The notes: a model not told the origin generated them from the sequence alone. A stretch of DNA of 34,537 bases from Prevotella sp. (GCA_017467705.1 JAFUSC010000138.1:1-34537); one strand, 5' to 3'. Counted from the stretch's first letter, positions 8,009-15,060 are shown. Translations and numbers: made by a program.

Positions 8009-8620
8009 ATGGCGACATTTTTAAGCATTATAAGCATTGCTGCTGCCATCTCTATCGTACATTGGCTCAAGGAATGGTGGGAGAACAAGGAAGACGAAAG
8101 GGAGATGGAGGCAATCAGGCTGCGGAACGAAGCGGACAATTCAAAATCAACAGAGATGGATACACAAAAGCAGCCAACGGCATTGGACCAGCTGGCGACA
8201 AGGGAGCTGGCCAAGCAGGTGTTGAAAACAATGGGATGTAGGTTTCAGGAGAAAGATGAGCTTACCCTTGTGTTTGAATACCAAGGCATCACTTTTTTCA
8301 TGGAGGTGGTTAATGACTGCCTGTTTGTCAACCTGATCTGGCCGTGGTGTCACAGCATCAGTATGTTCGACATTGACGAGATTGCCCGAGTACAGAAGGT
8401 GATTAACGAAATCAACTCCAGAAGTTCATGTACCATCTTCCACTCGCTGAATCAGGAAACGGATGAGGTGGCCGTACATGTCAGAAAGAATTTTATATTC
8501 GCTCCACAGATTCCCCAACTGGAAGAATACCTGTCAAGCATCTTAAGAACCTTCTTTGCTGCCGTAAGGGAGCTGGACGTGGAGATTGAGAAGGCAAGGC
8601 TGAAAGAGTGCGAGGCATGA
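8009..8620 (+). CDS. Hypothetical protein with N-terminal membrane anchor
   Basis: 203 residues, not assigned to a family with confidence. Residues 3-20 are hydrophobic (FLSIISIAAAISIVHWL), followed by a charged segment (KEWWENKEDEREMEAIR). A soluble domain from about residue 55 has alternating strand-like and helix-like stretches (LTLVFEYQGITFFMEVVNDCLFVNLIW; later VRKNFIFAPQIPQLEEYLSSILRTFFAAVREL). The layout recalls YbjN-like or secretion-chaperone-like folds, but that is a guess. It has its own promoter and is the last gene of the block before porV. Confidence 0.7.
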   Translation: MATFLSIISIAAAISIVHWLKEWWENKEDEREMEAIRLRNEADNSKSTEMDTQKQPTALDQLATRELAKQVLKTMGCRFQEKDELTLVFEYQGITFFMEVVNDCLFVNLIWPWCHSISMFDIDEIARVQKVINEINSRSSCTIFHSLNQETDEVAVHVRKNFIFAPQIPQLEEYLSSILRTFFAAVRELDVEIEKARLKECEA

Positions 8621-8733
8621 GCCTATCGCTTCGGGCTGTGCGTTCCTTCCTCCAGAAAAATACACTCGCAATGCAATAAAAGGCATTTTATGGAGTTATT
8701 AATAGAAATGCCTTATAAGTAAAAACGAGTAGT

Positions 8734-9906
8734 ATGATGAAGAAATATAGGTTTTTCAGAGGTTGGCTTACGCTTGCGCTCTTGCTGTTGTCCATGACGG
8801 GCATGGCACAGGACAAGCTCAACCAGTTCAATGCCGTAGAGCATGCCGTCATCTCGCAGATGATAGCCCCCGATGCCCGTGCCGCCGGTATGGGTGACGT
8901 CGGTGCAGCCACTGACCCTGACGTCAATTCACAGTATTGGAACCCGGCCAAGTATCCGTTCTGCATCAGCCGTGCCGGCATCTCGCTGAACTACACGCCG
9001 TGGCTGCGCAAGCTGGTGAGCGACATTGACCTGGCCTACGTGGCCGGCTACTATCGCATCGGCGACTACTCAGCCGTCAGCGGTTCCGTGCGTTACTTCT
9101 CGTTGGGTGAGGTGATGACGTCGATGGACGACAACGCCATGACCGTCAAGCCTTACGAGATGTCCATTGACGCCGCCTACTCCATCATGCTCAGTGAGAA
9201 GTTCTCCATGGCAGCAGCCCTGCGCTGGATATACAGCGACCTGCGCTATGACTACACCGAGGATGCTTCGCCAGCATCGGCCTTTGCCGCTGACCTGGCG
9301 TTCTATTACAACACCTACTTTGTCATGGGACAGCGTGAGTGCCAACTGGGATTGGGTCTCAACCTGAGCAACATCGGTAGTAAGATTTCCTATTTCGGTG
9401 ACGACCGCTCGCAGTTCCTGCCCGCCAACATGCGTCTCGGTGCTTCGCTGATGGTGCCTGTTGACGAGTATAACCGTTTCTCCATTGCGGCCGATGCCAA
9501 CAAACTGCTGGTGCCCACCGTACCCAAGCAGTTGGACGGCGAGGATAACGCCACCTATCAGCAGCGCGTCATCGAGGAATACAGTGACGTGAGCAGCATC
9601 AGCGGTATCTTCAAGAGCTTCAACGATGCCCCGGGCGGTTTCAAAGAGGAACTGGAAGAGGTGCAGTGGAGCGTCGGTGCCGAGTATGTCTACCACGACC
9701 AGTTCTCGCTGCGTGCAGGTTATCACCACGAGTCGGAGAACAAGGGTAACCGTAAGTACTTCACCGTCGGCGGTGGTTTCCGCATGAACGTCTTTTCACT
9801 TGATGTCGGTTACGTCATCTCCACCGCCAAGAGCAACCCGCTCGACCAGACGTTGCGTTTCTCGCTGGCCTTCGACATGGACGGAATCAAGGACCTGTTT
9901 AAATAG
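8734..9906 (+). CDS. porV: PorV (LptO) outer-membrane beta-barrel, T9SS shuttle
   Basis: 390 residues, matching the usual length of about 390. A signal peptide (residues 1-25, ending TGMAQD) precedes the diagnostic segment PDARAAGMGDVGAATDPDVNSQYWNPAKYPF. A FadL-like barrel with repeated aromatic amphipathic strands follows, ending LRFSLAFDMDGIKDLFK. In the T9SS, PorV collects cargo from the translocon by its C-terminal domain and brings it to PorU. ATG codons at 8734 and 8737 are both possible starts. No Bacteroidota promoter is visible in the 113 bp upstream; a stem of aaggcattt/aaatgcctt (8680-8714) lies there instead. Confidence 0.95.
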   Translation: MMKKYRFFRGWLTLALLLLSMTGMAQDKLNQFNAVEHAVISQMIAPDARAAGMGDVGAATDPDVNSQYWNPAKYPFCISRAGISLNYTPWLRKLVSDIDLAYVAGYYRIGDYSAVSGSVRYFSLGEVMTSMDDNAMTVKPYEMSIDAAYSIMLSEKFSMAAALRWIYSDLRYDYTEDASPASAFAADLAFYYNTYFVMGQRECQLGLGLNLSNIGSKISYFGDDRSQFLPANMRLGASLMVPVDEYNRFSIAADANKLLVPTVPKQLDGEDNATYQQRVIEEYSDVSSISGIFKSFNDAPGGFKEELEEVQWSVGAEYVYHDQFSLRAGYHHESENKGNRKYFTVGGGFRMNVFSLDVGYVISTAKSNPLDQTLRFSLAFDMDGIKDLFK

Positions 9907-9927
9907 TTCATAAACGACAACCCCAAG

Positions 9928-9961
9928 AACCCACCCCAACCCCTCCCGAGGGGAGGGGCTT
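9928..9961 (+). repeat. 34-bp inverted repeat, left end of DUF559 element
   Basis: Starts AACCCACCCCAACCCC, has the palindromic core CCCCTCCC-GAG-GGGAGGGG and ends GGGGCTT. It is the exact reverse complement of 10380-10413. It begins 21 bp after the porV stop codon. Confidence 0.93.
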
Positions 9962-9990
9962 AGATAGCTAAAAGGCTCCAGAATATATAG

Positions 9991-10881
9991 ATGAAATACA
10001 GATATTACACTACTGATGCTTCAACATATCAGCTGTTGATAGAAAGAGCACGTGAGCTTAGAAAGAATCCCACCGAGGCAGAAATGGTTTTGTGGGAGTA
10101 TCTCAAGGACAATCAGCTCGGTGTTCATTTTCGTCGTCAACATCCTGTCTTCGGCTATATACCGGATTTCGTCAGTATCAAGAATAAACTGATTATTGAG
10201 GTTGATGGTGGCTATCATCTTGAAGGAGAACAGCCGGAAAAAGATGCAGAGCGTACAAAGGCATTGAATGAAGATGGTTTTGTTGTATTACGTTTCTCCA
10301 ACGAAGAGGTGATTGGCAACATCGATGGTGTGTTAGAGGAAATATCTGATCAATTAGAAGACTCACCGATAGAGTATTCAAGCCCCTCCCCTCGGGAGGG
10401 GTTGGGGTGGGTTATCGGTATGGGCTACGACGTTCATCGGTTGGTGGAAGGTCGTGAGCTATGGATAGGAGGCATTAAGATTGAACATTCCTTAGGGCTG
10501 CTGGGCCACAGCGATGCTGACGTGCTGATACATGCTATCTGCGATGCCATGCTGGGGGCAGCTAACATGCGCGACATCGGCTATCATTGGCCTGACACCA
10601 GCGACGACACGCTCGGCATGGACAGCAAGATTATCCTGCGTCGCACCATAGAGCTGATAGCTACGAAGGGCTATCATCTGGTGAACATCGACGCGACCAT
10701 CTGCGCCGAACGCCCGAAGATGAACCCGCACATTCCGCAGATGCAGCAATGCATGGCCGACGTCATCGGCTGCGACCCCGACTGCATTTCCATCAAAGCA
10801 ACTACCACTGAGCGGCTCGGTTTCACCGGACGCGAAGAAGGCATCAGCGCCTACGCCGTGGCACTGCTGGCAAAAGACTAG
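9991..10881 (+). CDS. ispF: DUF559 endonuclease domain fused in frame to IspF
   Basis: 296-residue open frame. Residues 15-122 are a DUF559 domain related to Vsr/PD-(D/E)xK nucleases, with NPTEAEMVLWEYL, IPDF (D59) and IIEVDGGYH (E70, D72, H76). Residues 131-141 (SPSPREGLGWV) are encoded by the right inverted repeat. From M144 the protein is IspF (2-C-methyl-D-erythritol 2,4-cyclodiphosphate synthase, MEP isoprenoid pathway): metal ligands D147 and H149 in GYDVHR and H181 in LLGHSDADVLIH, then CAERPKMNPHI and KATTTERLGFTGREEG. IspF normally has a few residues before GxGYDVH, so the insertion seems to have replaced its natural start. IspF could be made as this fusion or from the internal ATG at 10420. 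Both domains are clear; which product is made is not. Confidence 0.88.
   Translation: MKYRYYTTDASTYQLLIERARELRKNPTEAEMVLWEYLKDNQLGVHFRRQHPVFGYIPDFVSIKNKLIIEVDGGYHLEGEQPEKDAERTKALNEDGFVVLRFSNEEVIGNIDGVLEEISDQLEDSPIEYSSPSPREGLGWVIGMGYDVHRLVEGRELWIGGIKIEHSLGLLGHSDADVLIHAICDAMLGAANMRDIGYHWPDTSDDTLGMDSKIILRRTIELIATKGYHLVNIDATICAERPKMNPHIPQMQQCMADVIGCDPDCISIKATTTERLGFTGREEGISAYAVALLAKD
10380..10413 (-). repeat. 34-bp inverted repeat, right end of DUF559 element
   Basis: Exact reverse complement of 9928-9961. It is translated in the DUF559-IspF frame and ends seven bases before the internal ATG of IspF. Confidence 0.93.
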
Positions 10882-10902
10882 ATAAACTAGATATACTAGA
10901 AT

Positions 10903-10919
10903 GGCTAGAACATCTAGCC
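10903..10919. terminator. Hairpin between convergent ispF and comF
   Basis: GGCTAGA-ACA-TCTAGCC, a perfect 17-nt hairpin between two convergent genes, just after short ctaga repeats. No strong U-tract follows on either strand, so a role as bidirectional terminator is inferred from position. Confidence 0.45.
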
Positions 10920-10934
10920 GGGTTAGCCCTTGAT

Positions 10935-11633
10935 TTACGATTTTGCAAAACCAAGCGTGAGCACACTGATGCGCAGGCCCCCCACCCGTTGCAGGGCATG
11001 GGCACAGGCGCAGACGGTGGCGCCCGTGGTCAGCACATCGTCAATAAGCACCACGTGCTTGCCACGCAACGCATCGGCATCGCACAGTTCAAAGAGCCCG
11101 TCAACATTCTCCATGCGTTCCCAACGGTCAAGGCGTGTCTGGCTACGCTCAAACTTCTCACGGGCAATCACCCCCTCCACCACGCTGATTCCTGTCACCT
11201 CACTGACGCCACGGGCCAACATCAGGCACTGGTTGTAGCCGCGTTGCCGCTGTCGGCTGCGCGCCAACGGCACGGGAATCAGCACATCAACATCATTGAA
11301 AAAGCCACTCTCAGCCAGTTCGCTCCCCATCAGCCGCCCCATGGCAACACCTACTTCAGGCTGGTCATTGTATTTCAGGGCCTCCACGATGCGGGCCGTC
11401 TGCGTGCCCGGCGCATAATAGAAGAGGGCCGTGGCGCGCTCCACGGGCATCAGTCCCCACAGCAGGCGGGCCATGGGATTATCTTCTGCATGACGGTGAA
11501 AGCCCGTGCGCGGCAGGTGAAGATTGCAGACGGAGCACAGACAGTCTTCGCCCACGGCGAGCCGATTGCCACAGGCCACACACGCCCGCGGTGCAATGAG
11601 GTCAGTCAGACGGCTCAGAAAACTAATCTTCAT
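10935..11633 (-). CDS. comF: ComF-family amidophosphoribosyltransferase-like protein
   Basis: 232 residues. An N-terminal zinc-ribbon-like region has C18-x2-C21 and CLCSVC (C31, C33, C36). A phosphoribosyltransferase domain ends in the PRPP-binding motif VVLIDDVLTTGATV (about residues 194-207). In other bacteria ComF is linked to DNA uptake and helicase partners; its reaction is not well defined. Start ATG at 11633 (MKISFLSRL) or 11639; both overlap the end of recX, so this is the third gene of a coupled prmC-recX-comF operon. Confidence 0.88.
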   Translation of the reverse strand: MKISFLSRLTDLIAPRACVACGNRLAVGEDCLCSVCNLHLPRTGFHRHAEDNPMARLLWGLMPVERATALFYYAPGTQTARIVEALKYNDQPEVGVAMGRLMGSELAESGFFNDVDVLIPVPLARSRQRQRGYNQCLMLARGVSEVTGISVVEGVIAREKFERSQTRLDRWERMENVDGLFELCDADALRGKHVVLIDDVLTTGATVCACAHALQRVGGLRISVLTLGFAKS

Positions 11634-12144
11634 CGGCATCGGCAGGAAAATCGTCGTCAGCCACGTCGAGGCACTGACGTATGAGGTCATACGTAAAGCC
11701 ACGCCCCAAGGCAAAGCGGATGAGTTTCTGGGTAATCAGTGATGAGCGAGAGGTGAGGGCAGAAGACTGACTGCGCGTCGTCCGTTCCAGCTCTTTCTGC
11801 TTCTGCTGCAACAGTGGACACAGCACGCTGAGATATTCCTCACTGTCCACCTCGTCAAGCACTTGACGCCGCAGGTCGTCGTCAATATGCTTCTGCCACA
11901 GTGCCTGCTCCACCTTGCGGCGTCCCCACTTGTTATAACGTATCTTGTCCTTGACGAACGCCCGTGCAAAGCGCTCATCATCCACGTAACGGTCTTTCAC
12001 CAGCCGTTGCATGATGCGGGCCTGCGCCTCATCATCCACCTGCCATTGGCGCATCTTTTCCAGCATCTCCCACTGGCAGTGCTCACCCTGTGCACACAGG
12101 GCTGACAAACGCAGCAATGCTTCCTGTTCGGTTATCTGTTTCAT
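11623..12144 (-). CDS. recX: RecX-family regulator of RecA
   Basis: 173 residues built of helical repeats typical of RecX: LLRLSALCAQGEHCQWEMLEKM, then VKDRYVDDERFARAFVKDKIRYNKWGRRKVEQAL, and a C-terminal GFTYDLIRQCL. RecX proteins bind RecA filaments and modulate recombination. recA is not adjacent here. The ATG overlaps the prmC stop by four bases (ATGA), indicating translational coupling. The C-terminus is short and acidic (DDDFPADADED). Confidence 0.9.
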   Translation of the reverse strand: MKQITEQEALLRLSALCAQGEHCQWEMLEKMRQWQVDDEAQARIMQRLVKDRYVDDERFARAFVKDKIRYNKWGRRKVEQALWQKHIDDDLRRQVLDEVDSEEYLSVLCPLLQQKQKELERTTRSQSSALTSRSSLITQKLIRFALGRGFTYDLIRQCLDVADDDFPADADED

Positions 12145-13001
12145 CTGCTTGCTAATACAAACCGGTTCTTTTCATACGCATCACAATAGAGCTGCACATC
12201 GGCGTAGCCTTGCTCCCTGAACAGTTGCACGGTCGCATCGCCCAATTGTGCATTGATTTCCATCAGCAGCTGACCGTCAGTCTTCAGCGCACGGAAGGCA
12301 TAACGGCCAATGGCCCGATAAAACAGCAGCGGGTCATCGTCGGGCACAAACAGTGCCATGGCCGGCTCATAGTCCAGCACATTGCTGGCCATCTGCGACC
12401 GCTCCTGCTCACAGACATAGGGCGGATTACTGACTATGATGTCCCATCGCTGCACATCGTCAGGCGGATTCAGTGCGTCCTGCTGTAAGAAAGTGACGTC
12501 AGCCCCCAACCGTGCAGCATTGATGCGGGCCACGCGCAGCGCCTCTTCTGACAAGTCCCAGCCCACCACCTCCACGGGTCGGGGCACAAGGTCCAAGGCC
12601 ATGGTACAGGCAATGCAGCCCGACCCAGTGCCGATGTCGAGGATGTGGCCCTCACGCGGCGTCACCCCCCACCAGCTGCTGACAGATTCACACATCCATT
12701 GGGTCTCCGGACGGGGAATCAGCACATGCCGGTTGACGCTGAACTTCCGTTTGCAGAACTCCGCCTCACCCAACACATACTGCACCGGCTCTGCCCGTTC
12801 CAACCGTGCCATCAGCAGCTCCAACTCCTGCTGCTCAGTGGCGTTCAGCTGTTCCGCACGGCCGAAGAAGATGTCTGTGCTGCTGAAGCCAAACCGTTCC
12901 TCCAGCACCATGCGCACAATAGCACGTGCTTCACCGTCGTCATAGAGCGGCGTCAACCGCCGCCATAACCCTGCGAAAGACCATGCGTTTTCTTGTTTCA
13001 T
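12141..13001 (-). CDS. prmC: PrmC (HemK) peptide-chain-release-factor glutamine methyltransferase
   Basis: 286 residues. It methylates the GGQ glutamine of RF1 and RF2 with S-adenosylmethionine. An N-terminal helical domain (about 1-85, with EPVQYVLGEAEF) is followed by VLIPRPET (93-100), the SAM motif LDIGTGSGC (121-129) and the catalytic NPPY (192-195). The usual glutamate after RPET is Q101 here. First gene of the operon; its -7 box lies only five bases from the ATG. Confidence 0.95.
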   Translation of the reverse strand: MKQENAWSFAGLWRRLTPLYDDGEARAIVRMVLEERFGFSSTDIFFGRAEQLNATEQQELELLMARLERAEPVQYVLGEAEFCKRKFSVNRHVLIPRPETQWMCESVSSWWGVTPREGHILDIGTGSGCIACTMALDLVPRPVEVVGWDLSEEALRVARINAARLGADVTFLQQDALNPPDDVQRWDIIVSNPPYVCEQERSQMASNVLDYEPAMALFVPDDDPLLFYRAIGRYAFRALKTDGQLLMEINAQLGDATVQLFREQGYADVQLYCDAYEKNRFVLASR

Positions 13002-13006
13002 CGTTG

Positions 13007-13014
13007 CAAAGGTA
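13007..13014 (-). promoter_or_regulatory. prmC -7 box
   Basis: TACCTTTG on the minus strand, ending five bases before the prmC ATG at 13001; the transcript would start at or near the start codon. Confidence 0.6.
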
Positions 13015-13020
13015 CTAAAT

Positions 13021-13052
13021 AATTAAGAATTAATAATTAAGAATTAAGAATT
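13021..13052. repeat. Heptanucleotide repeat between divergent prmC and ribD promoters
   Basis: aattaag, aattaat, aattaag, aattaag, aatt. It forms most of the 44 bp between the two outward-facing -7 boxes. Confidence 0.8.
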
Positions 13053-13058
13053 ATTTTG

Positions 13059-13066
13059 TACCTTTG
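13059..13066 (+). promoter_or_regulatory. ribD -7 box
   Basis: TACCTTTG, five bases before the ribD ATG at 13072. No TTTG is visible at the usual -33 position because the heptamer repeat occupies it. Confidence 0.55.
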
Positions 13067-13071
13067 CACCC

Positions 13072-14073
13072 ATGAGTCAACAACAGATAGACGAACTATA
13101 CATGCGGCGGTGCCTGCAACTGGCGGCCAACGGACTGATGGGGGCACGCCCGAATCCCATGGTGGGAGCTGTTATCGTTGCTCCAAAAACCTCAAATCTC
13201 AAATCTCAAACCTCAAACCTCAAATCTCAAACCTCAAATCTCAAATCTCAAACCATCATCGGTGAGGGCTATCACGTGCGCTGTGGGGAGGGGCATGCCG
13301 AGGTGAACGCCTTTGCATCCGTGCGGCCTGAGGACGAGCCGCTGCTGAAGGACGCCACCATCTACGTGTCACTGGAACCCTGTTCGCACTACGGCAAGAC
13401 GCCCCCCTGCGCCGACCTCATCATCCGCAAGGGCGTGCGGCGCGTCGTCGTCGGCACCGTCGACCCCTTTGCCGAGGTGCAGGGCCGCGGCATCGAGAAG
13501 CTGCGCCGGGCCGGTATTGATGTCACCGTGGGCGTGCTGGCCGACGAGTGCGAATGGCTCAACCGCCGTTTCTTCACGTTCCACCGTGAGCACCGCCCCT
13601 ACATCATCATGAAGTGGGCGCAGTCTGCCGACGGTTTCATTGACCGTGACTACAAGACCGTGCAGATTTCCAATGTGGAGACGCAACGGCTGTCACACCA
13701 GCTGCGCGCCGAGGAGGATGCCATACTCGTGGGCCGCACCACCTACGACCGCGACCACCCGCAGCTCACCGTGCGCCACTGGACCGGTCCTGACCCGAAA
13801 CGCATTGTGCTGACACACGACCGACCGTTGCCACAGCTCATGCAAGACCTCTATCTGCACGGCATACAGTCACTCATCGTCGAAGGCGGTGCACGGACGC
13901 ATCAGTCTTTCTTCGACGCCCAGCTGTGGGACGAGCTGCGCGTAGAGACGGCGCCCATGGTCTTCGGCAGCGGCACCCGTGCTGCCACGATTCCGGCCTG
14001 CGCCCAGCTGCTGAGCAGCCACACCTACGGACAGAACCAATACGCCATCTACCGCCGCACGTCTAACGACTGA
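13072..14073 (+). CDS. ribD: RibD bifunctional riboflavin deaminase/reductase with repeat insertion
   Basis: 333 residues. The N-terminal deaminase has RPNPMVGAVIV, HAE at 75-77 and the zinc cysteines C104 and C113 in SLEPCSHYGKTPPC. The C-terminal reductase begins RPYIIMKWAQSADGFI. It catalyses the deamination and side-chain reduction steps of riboflavin synthesis. Residues 41-61 are three exact SNLKSQT repeats encoded by a heptanucleotide tandem array, placed in the loop between the first strand and IIGEGYH, where family members have only a short turn. The frame stays open and the catalytic residues are intact, so the enzyme is probably active. It is transcribed divergently from prmC. Confidence 0.95.
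   Translation: MSQQQIDELYMRRCLQLAANGLMGARPNPMVGAVIVAPKTSNLKSQTSNLKSQTSNLKSQTIIGEGYHVRCGEGHAEVNAFASVRPEDEPLLKDATIYVSLEPCSHYGKTPPCADLIIRKGVRRVVVGTVDPFAEVQGRGIEKLRRAGIDVTVGVLADECEWLNRRFFTFHREHRPYIIMKWAQSADGFIDRDYKTVQISNVETQRLSHQLRAEEDAILVGRTTYDRDHPQLTVRHWTGPDPKRIVLTHDRPLPQLMQDLYLHGIQSLIVEGGARTHQSFFDAQLWDELRVETAPMVFGSGTRAATIPACAQLLSSHTYGQNQYAIYRRTSND
13187..13254 (+). repeat. Heptanucleotide microsatellite inside ribD
   Basis: Nine full heptamers (aaacctc or aaatctc) plus five bases. Nine copies add 63 bp, so the frame is kept and reads SNLKSQT three times. The reverse complement of the same heptamer occurs at 27303-27337. Confidence 0.93.
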
Positions 14074-14078
14074 CGCCT

Positions 14079-14123
14079 CGCGCGCGCATATATATAAAAA
14101 GGTACGCGCGCACGTATACCCCT
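14079..14123. repeat. Alternating purine-pyrimidine tract after ribD
   Basis: CGCGCGCGCATATATATA, then GTACGCGCGCACGTATAC and CCCT, a few bases after the ribD stop codon. Positions 14102-14123 match the reverse complement of 33499-33520 with one mismatch. The gcgcgc ends can pair as a hairpin. The stretch 14124-14215 up to the tRNA promoter shows nothing recognisable. Confidence 0.75.
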
Positions 14124-14215
14124 AACTCGCATCGGAAACTGCCGAGAATGATGCCGTTTTACCACGCAAGCAGACTATTTTTCATGTGCGACAGCAAATT
14201 TTTCACGTTTCGCTC

Positions 14216-14245
14216 TTTGCTTTTCACTTTTTTTTCTTACCTTTG
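14216..14245 (+). promoter_or_regulatory. Promoter of tRNA-Leu
   Basis: TTTG (14216-14219), 18 nt, TACCTTTG (14238-14245), about 25 nt before the mature tRNA. Confidence 0.65.
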
Positions 14246-14269
14246 CAGCGGTTTACACGAAAGCCACGG

Positions 14270-14354
14270 GCCGCGATGGTGGAATGGTAGACACGAGGGA
14301 CTTAAAATCCCTTGGCCAGGAATGGCTGTGCGGGTTCGAGTCCCGCTCGCGGCA
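14270..14354 (+). tRNA. tRNA-Leu (anticodon UAA)
   Basis: 85-nt class II tRNA. The acceptor GCCGCGA pairs with TCGCGGC and the discriminator is A. The D-arm region is TGGTGGAATGGTAGACAC. The anticodon stem GAGGGACTTAAAATCCCTT carries TAA at 14303-14305. A long variable arm and the T arm GCGGGTTCGAGTCCCGC follow. CCA is not encoded. Confidence 0.95.
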
Positions 14355-14463
14355 CTTGCATTTGCAAGAATGACGCCAAAGCGGACGTCAATGTCCCGCT
14401 CGCGGCACTTGCTTTTGCAAGAATGACGCCAAAGCGGACGTCAACGTCCCGCTCGCGGCACTT
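14341..14463 (+). repeat. Tandem duplication of the tRNA-Leu 3' tail (53-bp unit)
   Basis: TCCCGCTCGCGGCACTT occurs at 14341-14357 (the tRNA 3' end itself), 14394-14410 and 14447-14463, exactly 53 bp apart. The intervening 36 bp (cttgcwtttgcaag, then tgacgccaaagcggacgtca) is also repeated nearly perfectly. Confidence 0.92.
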
Positions 14464-14469
14464 ATAACG

Positions 14470-14515
14470 TTCTGCGCCGTTCAGATTTCCTGTCTGAACG
14501 GCGCAGAATCTTTAT
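14470..14515. terminator. Strong bidirectional terminator between tRNA-Leu and TlpA-like gene
   Basis: A perfect 16-bp stem (TTCTGCGCCGTTCAGA at 14470-14485 with its complement at 14493-14508) around a 7-nt loop, followed on the plus strand by tctttatt. It ends beside the minus-strand stop codon at 14518 and so can serve both transcripts. Confidence 0.88.
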
Positions 14516-14517
14516 TG

Positions 14518-15060
14518 TCAGCCTTCAGGATTCCACTGTTCCACAAAGACCTTGGTAACAATCCCTTTCCGGGAAACATAATAAATCCGTGGTATTACCG
14601 ACGTAGCAAAGAGCTCATAGACACGTCGGTCCGCTTGGGCAGAGTAAGGTATCTGCAACTGGTTGGCAGCCCAAAAAGCAGCAACCTTATCCTCTTCTTC
14701 GGCCCGGCTGATGGCCACCATCTGGAAGCCAGCCTCACCGCGGTGCTGCAAGTAGTACTCATTCAGCCGCGGCAGCTCACGCTGGCAATCAGAACACCAC
14801 GTGTTAAAGAACACGATGACCGTCTCACCCGTCAGCGCTGCCGTCGAGAACGTGGCAGGCTCTCCCCCACCCTCGTCAGCTGACGGAAGCGTCAGCGCCA
14901 CAGAAAACGACGGCACACGGTCACCCACCTGCACACGCTCCACCACCTCGTCGTCATCATCACCAATCATGCTACACCCGGCAAACGTCAGGCACAACAG
15001 CAGCACAATCATCACCGAGGAAGCTAAACCACTTCCTGCTTTCAACTTATCACTTTCCAC
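14518..15060 (-). CDS. TlpA/ResA-like thioredoxin-fold lipoprotein
   Basis: 180 residues. Lipoprotein signal with lipobox LTFAGC (C29) followed by an acidic DDDDE stretch. The thioredoxin-like domain has the redox pair C89-x2-C92 in FFNTWCSDC and a cis-proline-like segment SVIPRIYYVSRKG. It is probably a membrane-tethered thiol-disulfide protein facing the periplasm. The open frame begins at a GTG (15060) inside a heptanucleotide repeat; an ATG at 15012 just before the hydrophobic core is the alternative. It follows the giant CTD protein by about 30 bp and is likely the last gene of the fimbrial transcript. Confidence 0.82.
   Translation of the reverse strand: MESDKLKAGSGLASSVMIVLLLCLTFAGCSMIGDDDDEVVERVQVGDRVPSFSVALTLPSADEGGGEPATFSTAALTGETVIVFFNTWCSDCQRELPRLNEYYLQHRGEAGFQMVAISRAEEEDKVAAFWAANQLQIPYSAQADRRVYELFATSVIPRIYYVSRKGIVTKVFVEQWNPEG

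Larger units (their letters stand above)
9928..10413 (+). mobile_element. Putative DUF559 mobile element (486 bp) with 34-bp inverted repeats
   Basis: Two perfect 34-bp inverted repeats flank one DUF559 endonuclease domain and almost nothing else. A third, solo copy of the repeat lies in porU. The arrangement resembles REP-associated tyrosine transposases flanked by inverted REP sequences, but with a Vsr-like nuclease in place of the transposase. No target duplication is evident next to the repeats. That it moves is inference; the repeat geometry is directly visible. Confidence 0.6.

Noticed and set aside
9928..9961. The GC-rich palindrome as a simple terminator for porV
   Set aside because: It follows porV, but the exact inverted copy after DUF559 and the in-frame copy in porU show that it is a dispersed repeat; a terminator role may be secondary.
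10989..11684. 231-codon plus-strand frame opposite comF
   Set aside because: Shadow of comF with no recognisable domain; the zinc ribbon and PRPP motif on the minus strand are decisive.
14148..14426. 92-codon plus-strand frame over the tRNA
   Set aside because: It reads through the tRNA-Leu gene and its repeats; no protein character.
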